Positions 27,608-35,514 of a stretch of DNA of 64,000 bases are shown here, piece after piece (the stretch's first letter is position 1; the number at the start of each line of letters is the position of its first letter). A program made the position numbers and the translations under genes. Under the pieces are notes generated by a model. It saw nothing but the letters and a program-made list of their open reading frames with translations, was not told where the DNA came from and did not search any database. Source of the DNA: G963677185 sp963677185 (GTDB lineage: Bacteria > Bacillota > Syntrophomonadia > Syntrophomonadales > Syntrophomonadaceae); the NCBI GenBank assembly GCA_963677185.1, contig OY781889.1, positions 1,240,001 through 1,304,000 on the forward strand, in the 5' to 3' direction.

Positions 27608-28360
27608 TTAAAAAACCATGAATTCGCCATCATCAGGCACTATAACCCGTTCCTGCAGTTCCTTTTCTTCCAGGAAGGATTTCAGAGCGGACCGGGTCAA
27701 AACGCAGTGGTTCCAGGCTTCCATATGCACTGCAACAATGCGGGCTGCCGGGGCTGCCAGGCAGACCTGTTCAATATCTTCGGCGTTCATGGTAATTGGA
27801 TCGCCGGATGCAAAACGGGCTTCACCGGCATAGCAGATGATAATCTGCGGATTGTAGACCTGGAGGGCGTTTTCGACCTCGGAACACCAGATGGTATCGC
27901 CAGCGATGTAAAGCGCAGGTTCACCGGTAACCTTGATAATAAATCCGGAAACCGGGCCCATCTTCTGCCCGATTTTGCCCGTGCCGTGCTGGCCGCCGGT
28001 GCGAGTGATCCGAACTCCGTTCCACTCCAGTTCCTGGTCAACCGGCTGAACGTTTAGAAACCCGGCCCTGGATATCGCGCCGGCATCCGCAGGCTGACAG
28101 AATACCGGCAGTTCTTTGGGCAGCAACTGCATAGCCGCCTCGTCGAAATGATCTCGATGCAGATGGGTTATAGCCAGGGCATCGACATCGCACAGTGTTG
28201 AGGCTTCTACAGGAAGCTCCACCAGTGGATTATTAGACGTATTACTGACATCCGGAATGGCGGCCATTTCTCCTGCCGGGCTTAACATCGGGTCAACCAG
28301 CAGGCGCTTTCCCTGGAATTCAATCAGCGTGGTGGCATGGCGCAAAAGTTGAATTTTCAT
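27608..28360 (-). CDS. MBL-fold metal-dependent hydrolase (UlaG-like/YfiB-like branch)
   Basis: A 250-residue hydrolase of the beta-lactamase superfamily branch that includes L-ascorbate-6-phosphate lactonase and small unknown hydrolases. It has 'LRHATTLIEFQGKRLLVDPMLSPAG' at the N-terminus (split here as family signature), 'ITHLHRDHFDEAA' and 'YIAGDTIWCSEVENAL'. It differs clearly from its MBL neighbours in fold subtype. The gene is divergent from the Lrp-type regulator at 28471 with a 110-base gap that must hold both promoters, so it may be the regulator's target. Confidence 0.85.
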   Translation of the reverse strand: MKIQLLRHATTLIEFQGKRLLVDPMLSPAGEMAAIPDVSNTSNNPLVELPVEASTLCDVDALAITHLHRDHFDEAAMQLLPKELPVFCQPADAGAISRAGFLNVQPVDQELEWNGVRITRTGGQHGTGKIGQKMGPVSGFIIKVTGEPALYIAGDTIWCSEVENALQVYNPQIIICYAGEARFASGDPITMNAEDIEQVCLAAPAARIVAVHMEAWNHCVLTRSALKSFLEEKELQERVIVPDDGEFMVF

Positions 28361-28470
28361 GTTTTTCCCTCCGCTTGTTCATGTTATATACTAATAATTG
28401 CATAGATTTCGCTTGTTTCGAGAACGAAACCGGGGCGGGCGAGTTTCATCATGAAAGGACAGGGCGGCTA

Positions 28471-28887
28471 ATGCTTGACCAAACAGATATCCGGATTCTG
28501 GAAATGCTCCGGAGGAACTCCAGGATGCAGTATCGGGAAATCGGAGACGAAGTGCATATGACGGGCCAGGCGGTGGCTAACCGGATTAAAGCTATGCAGG
28601 GAAGTGGGATTATAGAAGGCTTCACTGTAAAAATTGATGAGAGCCGCCTGGGGAAAACGATTCAAGCCTTTATTACGGTTTTTATGAAAACCACCGATCA
28701 TGCGGCTTTCCAGGCCTACATTAAGAACCAGGAAATTATCAGCGAGGCCAGCCAGATAAGCGGGGAAGGCTGTTATATGCTCAAAGCCAGCGCGGTTGAC
28801 CAGAACGAGCTGCTGGAGCTGTTAAACGGCATACTTAAGTATGGCAATTACCGGGTTAACGTTTCTATTGGCAGGATTAAAGGATAG
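28471..28887 (+). CDS. Lrp/AsnC family transcriptional regulator
   Basis: A 138-residue one-component regulator. Residues 1-60 are the winged HTH ('LDQTDIRILEMLRRNSRMQYREIGDEVHMTGQAVANRIKAM', read in parts), and residues 65-138 the RAM ligand-binding domain ('TIQAFITVFMKTTDHAAFQAYI..'). It forms dimers or octamers that bind amino acids or other small molecules. I start it at the ATG at 28471; an in-frame extension back to 28375 has no family homology. It is divergent from the UlaG-like MBL gene. Its stop codon abuts the heptamer repeat array. Confidence 0.88.
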   Translation: MLDQTDIRILEMLRRNSRMQYREIGDEVHMTGQAVANRIKAMQGSGIIEGFTVKIDESRLGKTIQAFITVFMKTTDHAAFQAYIKNQEIISEASQISGEGCYMLKASAVDQNELLELLNGILKYGNYRVNVSIGRIKG

Positions 28888-29335
28888 AGACGGAAGACGT
28901 GAGACGGAAGACGTAAAATGTGAGACGGAAGACGTGATACGTGAGACGTAAGATGTGAGACGGAAGACGTGAGACGGAAGACGGAAGACGGAAGACGGAA
29001 GATGTAAGACGTGAGACGGAAGACGTGAGACGGAAGACGGAAGACGTGATACGTGAGACGTAAGATGTGAGACGGAAGACGTGAGACGGAAGACGGAAGA
29101 TGTAAGACGTGAGACGGAAGACGTAAAATGTGAGACGTAAGAAGTGAAACGTAAAACGTGAGACGGAAGACGTAAAACGTAAAACGTAAGACGTGAGACG
29201 TGAGACGTGAGACGGAAGACGTAAGAAGTGAGACGTGAGACGTGAGACGGAAGAAGTGAAACGTAAAACGTGAGACGGAAGACGTGAGACGGAAGACGTG
29301 ATACGTGAGACGTAAGATGTGAGACGTAAAACGTG
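28887..29335. repeat. Array of about 64 tandem 7-bp repeats (consensus RARACGK)
   Basis: An uninterrupted run of heptamers such as GAGACGG, AAGACGT, GAGACGT, GATACGT, AAAATGT and AAGAAGT. The 7-bp phase holds across the whole 449 bases with only substitutions. A higher-order block beginning GACGTGATACGTGAGACG recurs at 28931, 29043 and 29295, spaced by 16 and 36 units. The plus strand is purine-rich (C only at unit position 5, T at 7). The minus strand reads through as an open frame of a degenerate seven-residue repeat, but no ribosome site supports it. Confidence 0.95.
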
Positions 29336-29408
29336 TGAAAACTCCGTTTTTAGCAATAAATGCCCCAAAACGTTGTTTTCACACAAGCGTTCTTGCAATC
29401 CAGAATCT

Positions 29409-30293
29409 CTATTGGATTTCCGCTTTTACACTGTTGATAAGCAGGTGCATGGAACCTGACATCATGGAAACCGGATAGAATGTCAGTCCGTCCTTGACAT
29501 AGCGAGCAAACAGTTCTCTGGCCAAAGCCTTTTCCTCGACACCCTGGGCTAGCTTATCCTTAATGTAATCAAAGCTCTGCTGAGATTCGTCCAAAGACTG
29601 CTGGTAGTAAGCCCCAACATCGCCGTCTTTGACCAGGTTGCCATGAGCTGGTCCGGTGATAGCAGTCGGATAGCTCATTAGCTTGCGAATGGTGCCGGTA
29701 TAATGGCTGTAGCCGGCAAAATATACCGGGGCTATGCTGCCATCACTCAAACGGTAACCGGTGGCATCTGATACCAGCATGACCTGGTCCTTTTCTACGT
29801 AAGCGGCTATAGAACAAATGCTGTGACCGGGAGCGTCCAAAAACTTCAGGCTGATTCCGCCTCCGAGGTCCAGAGTGTCACCTTCACCGACTACGATATC
29901 CACAGGCATGGTGGCAGGGGCTGCTGCCACGGGTTTGCTTTTAATAATGCCCTGCTGCAAATAGTTTTCCGCTGCAACCTCATCGCTTGAGAATAAATCC
30001 GCAACGATTTTTTCCTTGGATAATATTTTTTTTGACAGGGCGCTGCCTACGATTTTGGCGTTGGGGAAAAGCTGTGTTAATATAGGAATACCGCAGGAAT
30101 GGTCAAAATGAGAATGCAGGACCACTATATACTCTATATTGGGCTTGTTCTGCAATTGTGCCCATTGTTCAGCAAATACCTGGGCGCCGGACCGGGTTCC
30201 GCATTCAATAAGGGCTGCTTTTTCTTGACCTGCAATATAGAAATTGTAGTATCCATTGCCGAGCAGCATCACATTCTGGCTGATCATTGCCAT
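29409..30293 (-). CDS. MBL-fold metallohydrolase
   Basis: A 294-residue metallo-beta-lactamase-fold protein with 'LHSHFDHSCG' (HxHxDH), 'DAPGHSICS' and 'VSDATGYRLSDG', and 'GPAHGNLV' supplying the last histidine. No flavodoxin domain is fused, so it is not an FprA-type protein. It is divergent from the TetR gene at 30486, with about 190 bases between them containing a TetR-type palindrome, so the TetR protein may control it. The heptamer repeat array lies just beyond its 3' end. The substrate is not known. Confidence 0.83.
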   Translation of the reverse strand: MAMISQNVMLLGNGYYNFYIAGQEKAALIECGTRSGAQVFAEQWAQLQNKPNIEYIVVLHSHFDHSCGIPILTQLFPNAKIVGSALSKKILSKEKIVADLFSSDEVAAENYLQQGIIKSKPVAAAPATMPVDIVVGEGDTLDLGGGISLKFLDAPGHSICSIAAYVEKDQVMLVSDATGYRLSDGSIAPVYFAGYSHYTGTIRKLMSYPTAITGPAHGNLVKDGDVGAYYQQSLDESQQSFDYIKDKLAQGVEEKALARELFARYVKDGLTFYPVSMMSGSMHLLINSVKAEIQ

Positions 30294-30447
30294 GTTATTC
30301 CCTCCTGTAAATGTTCAAAATTTTCGATTATACTCACATCTTGTCCCATGGCGGCCAGGATGTCAAATCGAAACCGGCTCATGTTATTTTGGTCGCAATC
30401 CCTTGACTGTTACCGTTTCAGACTTATATATTATAAGTGAAACAAAA

Positions 30448-30463
30448 CTGAACGAACATTCAG
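30448..30463. promoter_or_regulatory. Probable TetR operator CTGAACGAACATTCAG
   Basis: A 16-bp imperfect palindrome (CTGAA.G / C.TTCAG half-sites) lies about 25 bases before the TetR gene start, in the divergent gap with the MBL gene. TetR-family repressors of fatty-acid and efflux genes commonly use TGAA..TTCA dyads of this type and autoregulate. Confidence 0.5.
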
Positions 30464-30485
30464 TCCGTGCAAAGGAGTGAAGGTC

Positions 30486-31109
30486 TTGAGCCAGCTGGTA
30501 GCCGCCAAAATGCAGGAGAAAAGACAGCGAATACTTGAATGTGCGCAGGAGGTTTTCGCCGAAAAGGGTTATGTAAATACTCCGGTCAGGGATATTATTG
30601 ACCGTTCCGGTTTTGGTACCGGCACATTCTATAAGCATTTTGCCAGCAAGGAAGCGGTCTTGACCACCCTGCTGGAGGATTTCCTGGCCCAGATCGTAGG
30701 CAGCGTCAACCAATACTACTCGGGCGAAGATGACCTGTATTTGCGCTTTATTGAAACCAAGAGGGTGATCCTTCAAGTCTACATAGATAACGCCGGTTTA
30801 TCCGAGATTTACAGCCGGGCAGCTGGGATCAGTGATGGCATTGACCGATGTTTGAATAATTTTGATCGGCAATTCCTGGTTTTCACCAGCAAGAACATTA
30901 GGTACGGCATTAAAAAGGGCATTTTTCGAGATCTGCCGGTTGATCCCATTGCCCACTCCATTCTGGCGATCATCAAGTATGCGGTATATAAATGGGTTGT
31001 ATTGAAAGAGTATTCGGAAGAAGAAATGATTGAAATGGTACTGTCATTTCACCGCTCGCTGGCCACCGGCCTGGTGAAGCCGGAATCGGTTCAGTCACCG
31101 GAACAATAG
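30486..31109 (+). CDS. TetR/AcrR family transcriptional regulator
   Basis: A 207-residue repressor. The N-terminal HTH is typical: 'RQRILECAQEVFAEKGYVNTPVRDIIDRSGFGTGTFYKHFASKEAVL' (in parts, residues 13-58). The C-terminal domain is the ligand pocket, unassigned. I choose TTG at 30486 (AAGGAG 8 bases upstream) over an overlapping in-frame GTG at 30477. A thioesterase gene follows 79 bases downstream and an MBL gene is divergent. An acyl-CoA or fatty-acid effector would fit, but this is inference. Confidence 0.85.
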   Translation: MSQLVAAKMQEKRQRILECAQEVFAEKGYVNTPVRDIIDRSGFGTGTFYKHFASKEAVLTTLLEDFLAQIVGSVNQYYSGEDDLYLRFIETKRVILQVYIDNAGLSEIYSRAAGISDGIDRCLNNFDRQFLVFTSKNIRYGIKKGIFRDLPVDPIAHSILAIIKYAVYKWVVLKEYSEEEMIEMVLSFHRSLATGLVKPESVQSPEQ

Positions 31110-31188
31110 CCAGGACGATGGCGAAGGTTTGGCAGATGGAAGATATGGAAACAACCAGGGGAAACAGGTGCCGAAAGGGGGAAGAAGC

Positions 31189-31671
31189 ATGAGAGAGCTG
31201 AATCCAGAGCATATTGACAGGATTATGGACCTCATTAACAATTCACCGTATTTCAAGCTCCTGGCGATGGAAGTGTGTGAAATAGGAGAAGGGCATGCCA
31301 GGGTCGAAGTAGAACTGGAAGAACGGCATCGCAATCCTTTCGGCACTATTCACGGTGGGGTATATACGTCCCTGCTGGACACAGCCTGCTACTGGGCATG
31401 CTATGGGGAATTGGACGAAGATGCAGGGCTGGTAACCATTGATGTGAACTCCACCTTGTTAGGCTCAATTTGCTCTGGCAAGCTGGTTATCGAAAGCCGC
31501 AGAATCAAGATCGGGAAAAGCATTTGCATGTCGGAAGCAACCGTGGCAAGTGATGATGGCCGGCTGATTGCCCACGGAGAATCAAAAATGATGGTTACCC
31601 ACGGCCTTCAGACTATTGCTGGTGCGGTGGAGGCTATGGGAAAGAAGCCCCTTCCGGTTAAGTTTATTTAA
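31189..31671 (+). CDS. PaaI-type hotdog-fold thioesterase
   Basis: A 160-residue hotdog thioesterase. The family signature 'HRNPFGTIHGGVYTSLLDTACYWAC' is at about residues 45-69, and 'LVTIDVNSTLLGSI' forms the central strand. It hydrolyses acyl- or aryl-CoA thioesters in the cytosol. Start is ATG 31189 with AAGGGGGAAG upstream; an earlier in-frame TTG at 31129 is less likely. It follows the TetR gene in the same direction and may be co-regulated with it. Confidence 0.85.
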   Translation: MRELNPEHIDRIMDLINNSPYFKLLAMEVCEIGEGHARVEVELEERHRNPFGTIHGGVYTSLLDTACYWACYGELDEDAGLVTIDVNSTLLGSICSGKLVIESRRIKIGKSICMSEATVASDDGRLIAHGESKMMVTHGLQTIAGAVEAMGKKPLPVKFI

Positions 31672-31815
31672 ACTTTAGCTGGATTGGAGCGTACATTCTT
31701 GCGAAATTGAAAGGCGCCGGGCCCGTCAGCAAGGCAAGGCGTTTTGATAGACGGCAATGTCTGATATTAAGACATAATCGGTGTGGATGGCCAGCAAATG
31801 GGGAGGAATCACGAT

Positions 31816-32652
31816 ATGGCAAAAAAGAAAATCCTTGGCCTGGTGGCTTCTTACCGCAAAATGGGCAACAGCGAGCTGCTGCTGAAAGAAATCATGAGCA
31901 GTATCCCCGGCGATTGCAAGCTGGAAATGCTCCGGCTGACCGATCTGAAGATCGAGGCCTGCAAGGCCTGTTACCATTGCCTGGAAGCCGGAAACGAATG
32001 CAAGTTGAAGGATGATTTTAACTATGTTATGAAGAAAATCCGGGAGGCGGATGCTGTTCTGTTTGGTGTTCCCATCTATCTCCTGGGGCCGCATAGCAGT
32101 TATAAAATGCTCAATGATCGCCTGGTGGGGGCCTTTAATCAGAGCAAACACACCGCAGGCAAGCCCTGTGTGATAGTCGTTCCTTTTGGCGCTGAAGGCT
32201 GGGAAGGTTATACCAAAGCGGCGACTCTGGTACTGCCAAGACTGCTGGAGATGAAGCTGGTGGATTGCTGGCAAGTGCATACCACCCTGCCCGGTGAGTT
32301 TCTCCTGGATGATGCGCAGATCCATTACGCGCGCCAGCTCGGGAGGGAAATGTTCAGCGGCCGCGAATACCAGCCGGGCGCGAGGGAGTGCTCGCGGTGC
32401 GGTTCAGATCTTTTTCGCCTGCTGACCGGCAGCGGGGTCGAGTGTTGCATTTGCGGCAGTCGCGGAATTTTGGAGGCTGACAATATCCCGGTCTTCGAAG
32501 ATGACGATCACTGGCGTTTTTCCCATGAAGCCCTGGAGGAACACCTCAATGGCTGGGTAGTGGGCATGAAACAGAAGTTTCGGGAAGAAAAAGATCGGCT
32601 GAAGGATCTTTCCAGGCCGTATAAAAACCTGGACTGGTGGATTGGGAAGTAA
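31816..32652 (+). CDS. Iron-sulfur flavoprotein (NADPH-dependent FMN reductase fold) with rubredoxin-like tail
   Basis: A 278-residue flavodoxin-fold protein. The N-terminal FMN-binding part starts 'KKKILGLVASYRKMGNSELL'. The compact motif C49-x2-C52-x2-C55-x6-C62 matches the [4Fe-4S] site of archaeal and clostridial iron-sulfur flavoproteins. Near residues 195-222 there is an extra 'CSRCGSDL...CCICGSRG', a rubredoxin-like or zinc-ribbon knuckle. Such proteins transfer electrons from ferredoxin to O2, peroxide or unknown acceptors. GGGGAGG precedes the ATG at 31816. A terminator separates it from the converging flavin oxidoreductase gene. Confidence 0.82.
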   Translation: MAKKKILGLVASYRKMGNSELLLKEIMSSIPGDCKLEMLRLTDLKIEACKACYHCLEAGNECKLKDDFNYVMKKIREADAVLFGVPIYLLGPHSSYKMLNDRLVGAFNQSKHTAGKPCVIVVPFGAEGWEGYTKAATLVLPRLLEMKLVDCWQVHTTLPGEFLLDDAQIHYARQLGREMFSGREYQPGARECSRCGSDLFRLLTGSGVECCICGSRGILEADNIPVFEDDDHWRFSHEALEEHLNGWVVGMKQKFREEKDRLKDLSRPYKNLDWWIGK

Positions 32653-32659
32653 TAATGAA

Positions 32660-32685
32660 CCCCGCCTGAAATTCATCAAGCGGGG
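32660..32685. terminator. Bidirectional terminator between converging flavoprotein genes
   Basis: CCCCGC (32660-32665) pairs with GCGGGG (32680-32685); a short inner TGA/TCA pairing can extend it. It sits between the stops of the iron-sulfur flavoprotein and the converging nitronate-monooxygenase-like gene. There is no long T tract on either side. Confidence 0.5.
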
Positions 32686-32729
32686 CCGGGAAAATGCTTA
32701 TCAGGGGTCCGGTTTTCGGAGGTTTTAGA

Positions 32730-33683
32730 TCAGGCCAGGGCCGTGCTGCACTGGCTGACCAACTGGTCCATGATTTCGGCCACTGGTAAAATTTCCTTGA
32801 GCTTGGACACGTTTTGACCGGAGAAGACCAGCCCATTGTCAATATCGCCTTTTTGCGCGTTCTTGAGGGCTTCAACAATGCAGAAGACATGTGAGCACTC
32901 GCGCAGGCATTTTTCACATTTTTTAGGTTTGGGTGGCTCATTGCGCTCCAGCTTTTCAACGAATGCATTGCGGATCGCCCGTCCCGGTAATCCGACCGGG
33001 CTTTTGATAAGGGTAATGTCTTCCGGTCTGGAGCGCAGCATGGTTTGCTTGAAGGAATCGGCCACAGTGCATTCCTTGCTGAGAACGAAGCGGGTGGCCA
33101 GCTGGACGCCATGAGCACCGAGCTTGAAAAGATCGGCCATGTCGGAGCCATTGCTGATTCCGCCGGCGGCAATTACCGGAATTTTAACCTCGCGCAGGAT
33201 TTCGGGCAGGATATCCTTGATGGAGCGGTCGGTCCCCAGGTGTCCGCCGGCTTCAGCACCCTCGGCTACCACGGCCAGAGCGCCGCAGCGTTCGGACAGG
33301 CGGGCAGCCCGGTCTGAAGAGACGATGGGAACTATCATAGTGGAAGAGCCTTTAGCCCATTTGAAAATGTCCCGGGAGAATCCGGCCCCGGTGAAAATAA
33401 TATCAATTTTTTCTTCAAGGGCGGTGTGCACTAACTCGGAGAATATTCCGGCGGCGTACATTATATTAACGCCAATGACTCCGGAACCGGCCAGCTTGCG
33501 GGCTGAACGGATTTCTTCCCGCAGTTCGTCCAGTTCCATGCCGGTTGCACCGATAACACCTATTCCGCCGCATCGGGCGACCTCTCCAGCCAGGCCGGAA
33601 GTTGAGACGCGAACCGCCATTCCTCCCTGGACAATGGGAAACCGGGGAGCATAGGGGCCGATGCGCAGTTGCGGCAGTTTCAT
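32730..33683 (-). CDS. NAD(P)H-dependent flavin oxidoreductase (nitronate monooxygenase/FabK-like)
   Basis: A 317-residue TIM-barrel FMN protein. 'PRFPIVQGGMAVRVSTSGLAGEVARCGGIGVIG' opens the barrel (in parts), 'VAEGAEAGGHLGTD' carries the active-site histidine, and 'AAGGISNGSDMADLFKLGAHGVQLATRF' binds FMN phosphate. A cysteine group C-x2-C-x3-C-x5-C ('CEKCLRECSHVFC', about residues 262-274) follows and may bind iron-sulfur or zinc. Candidates are enoyl-ACP reductase FabK, nitronate monooxygenase or 2-nitropropane dioxygenase. No fatty-acid synthesis genes are nearby, so FabK is less likely. Confidence 0.82.
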   Translation of the reverse strand: MKLPQLRIGPYAPRFPIVQGGMAVRVSTSGLAGEVARCGGIGVIGATGMELDELREEIRSARKLAGSGVIGVNIMYAAGIFSELVHTALEEKIDIIFTGAGFSRDIFKWAKGSSTMIVPIVSSDRAARLSERCGALAVVAEGAEAGGHLGTDRSIKDILPEILREVKIPVIAAGGISNGSDMADLFKLGAHGVQLATRFVLSKECTVADSFKQTMLRSRPEDITLIKSPVGLPGRAIRNAFVEKLERNEPPKPKKCEKCLRECSHVFCIVEALKNAQKGDIDNGLVFSGQNVSKLKEILPVAEIMDQLVSQCSTALA

Positions 33684-33980
33684 AGTTTACCTCCAATTAT
33701 GCCGAAGGGGGATCAACCGATACAGAATCTGCTCATGGAGCAGTTGCAGAAAGGTTTTGCATCAGGTTCGGTCGATGACCGACTAAATTTACTGCTACAT
33801 GATAACAGCTTCTGAAGGCTTGTGCAAGGGGGAGCGGCAAACAGCGCACATAAGCGCATTTGCGGGCTGGAAAATCAAGTAAGCAAGAAGCAGGAATCGG
33901 CCTGACCCGATAAAGTGGCGGGCGTATTGAGCCGGCATATTGTAGAATGAACCCAAGTACGAAAATAGGAGGAGAAATGA

Positions 33981-34547
33981 ATGATGAAAGTGCAAAAAAA
34001 GCCAAATACAGCGTTGTTTCCGGTGCCAGTGGTACTGGTGACCAGTGCTGATCAAGCGGGCAAAGCCAACATAGTTACTATTGCCTGGGCGGGAACGGTG
34101 TGTTCAGAGCCGCCGATGCTCAGCATCAGCGTACGGCCATCGCGCCATTCCCACCAGTTAATCACTGCATCGGGGGAGTTTGTGGTCAATGTTCCCGGCG
34201 CAGATTTAGTGAAGGCCACTGACTACTGCGGGATGGTATCCGGACGGGATGTAGATAAGTTTGCTACTACCGGGCTTACAGCGATACCCGCTTCGCTGGT
34301 GAAGGTACCGCTGATAAAAGAATGTCCGCTGAATCTTGAATGTGTTGTGAAACAGACGCTGAAGCTTGGTGTGCACGACATGTTCGTCGCCGAGATCGTG
34401 GCGGTTCATCAGAGTCAATCAGCTCTCAACGAGAAAGGACGCTTCGATGTTCATAAAGCCAGGCCTTTTGTTTATAACGGTGCGGGTGAATACTGGTCGG
34501 TTACGGAACTCCTGGCCTGCTTCGGATTTGCCAAAGACCAGTTTTAA
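33981..34547 (+). CDS. Flavin reductase family protein (FMN-binding split barrel)
   Basis: A 188-residue flavoredoxin-like protein. The conserved 'PVPVVLVTSADQAGKANIVTIAWAGTVCSEPPMLSISVRPSRHSHQLI' block (in parts, residues 12-60) binds FMN, with 'GEFVVNVP' after it. It transfers electrons between NAD(P)H or rubredoxin and flavin acceptors. AGGAGGAG lies just before the ATG. It ends with a 4-base overlap to the converging small membrane protein gene. The gene is monocistronic; regulation is unknown. Confidence 0.85.
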   Translation: MMKVQKKPNTALFPVPVVLVTSADQAGKANIVTIAWAGTVCSEPPMLSISVRPSRHSHQLITASGEFVVNVPGADLVKATDYCGMVSGRDVDKFATTGLTAIPASLVKVPLIKECPLNLECVVKQTLKLGVHDMFVAEIVAVHQSQSALNEKGRFDVHKARPFVYNGAGEYWSVTELLACFGFAKDQF

Positions 34548-34798
34548 TCGCGTTTCATGGTATAAATAACGATGCGGTTGCAGAGCAGCAACAATGTCAC
34601 ATACATGATGATACAGGTCAAAAGGCCGACCAGCCCGAAGTTGTAAATGGAATAGCCGTAAGCGGCCAGGATGGCGATTTGTCCCAGTGACGAAATCTGG
34701 GCGCTCTGGTACCGATACAAGAAAACCGATGTCCACAATTGCGCAGCCAGATTAATAAAAGCTATGTATTTCCATACAGGATCTGAAACGAATTCCAT
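34544..34798 (-). CDS. Small membrane protein with three helices, unknown function
   Basis: An 84-residue protein with hydrophobic segments at about residues 10-28, 36-52 and 56-78, and a basic C-terminal end 'YTMKRD'. GGAGG lies 7-8 bases before the ATG at 34798; the frame's earlier ATG (34822) overlaps that site. It converges on the flavin reductase gene with a 4-base overlap. It somewhat resembles YgjV- or SemiSWEET-like small transporters in its 'VFLYRYQSAQISSLG' / 'YNFGLVGL' layout, but this is only a weak similarity. Confidence 0.5.
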   Translation of the reverse strand: MEFVSDPVWKYIAFINLAAQLWTSVFLYRYQSAQISSLGQIAILAAYGYSIYNFGLVGLLTCIIMYVTLLLLCNRIVIYTMKRD

Positions 34799-34940
34799 AT
34801 ATACCGCCTCCATAACGATCATAATTCCGGTTCCGCCGTCAATGGATTAAACGCGGAGTTAAATCATTATAACAGGCTGTACCGCGCTTTTAAAGTTTTC
34901 GTTTGGCAATAGCAGGCCCGGCAAAGGGATAAGGAGGGAA

Positions 34941-35204
34941 TTAACTGTGCAGTTCCTTGATTACGCGCAAGACATCATCGACATACCCGGGAGCCCTGCA
35001 ATCAAGCGAAAGAATAGCGCGAAACAATTCATTTTCGCGTATATAGGTAATCCAACGGCGCAACTCTCCGGGACGCTCCAGCAAAGCTCCAGGATGTTGT
35101 TCGATGTTTTCGCCGCAGTGTTTATGCACTTCCACCAGATCTTGCCGGCAATAAGTATTGGTACCCGGCAGAATAGGCTGGCCGCAGATTTGGCAAAAAT
35201 TCAA
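34941..35204 (-). CDS. Zinc-ribbon-like small protein, unknown function
   Basis: An 87-residue protein starting 'NFCQICGQPILPGTNTYCRQDLVEVHKHCGENIEQ', a plausible treble-clef or LIM-like zinc site (C-x2-C...C...H-x2-C), followed by a helical region 'RRWITYIRENELFRAILSLDCRAPGYVDDVLRVIKELHS' (in parts). TTGGAG lies upstream of the TTG at 35204. A longer open frame back to 35414 includes a low-complexity, hydrophobic stretch without a ribosome site. Function not recognised. Confidence 0.45.
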   Translation of the reverse strand: MNFCQICGQPILPGTNTYCRQDLVEVHKHCGENIEQHPGALLERPGELRRWITYIRENELFRAILSLDCRAPGYVDDVLRVIKELHS

Positions 35205-35514
35205 ACCGCTCACACTCCAAGAAAGGTTGTACTTATGATACAACATTCCAGGGGTGCTAGGAAGCTCCCGATAGTCCCGGGAGCTTGGAATAGGTCCCTG
35301 ATTTGAAGCAATTGGCCGATTTAATTCAGAAATAAAAAAGAAGCAGAAAAATACCATAAATGGGTCTTGCAATTCACGGGAAAATACAATAGCGAAAATT
35401 AGTTGGTTGGCCAAATAAATTCGACATTAATAAGGAATCACGTTTAATGTAAAAATAAGCCATAATACAGGAAAAGCGGCAATGTACAGCGTTCCGTTTT
35501 AAGGAGGAGCTATT
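35205..35514. other. Intergenic region upstream of the aldehyde oxidoreductase module
   Basis: A 310-base gap. It is AT-rich toward the right end and must contain the aor promoter; CATAAT-like boxes occur near 35460-35466, but I cannot name a -35 box with confidence. AAGGAGGAGC at 35502-35511 is the aor ribosome site. No gene is supported here. Confidence 0.4.

Noticed and set aside
28887..29335. CRISPR array
   Set aside because: Units are 7 bp and contiguous with no unique spacers.
28877..29398. 173-codon minus-strand frame of seven-residue repeats across the heptamer array
   Set aside because: It is open only because the 7-bp unit contains no stop in that frame; no ribosome site, no domain, and the composition follows the repeat.
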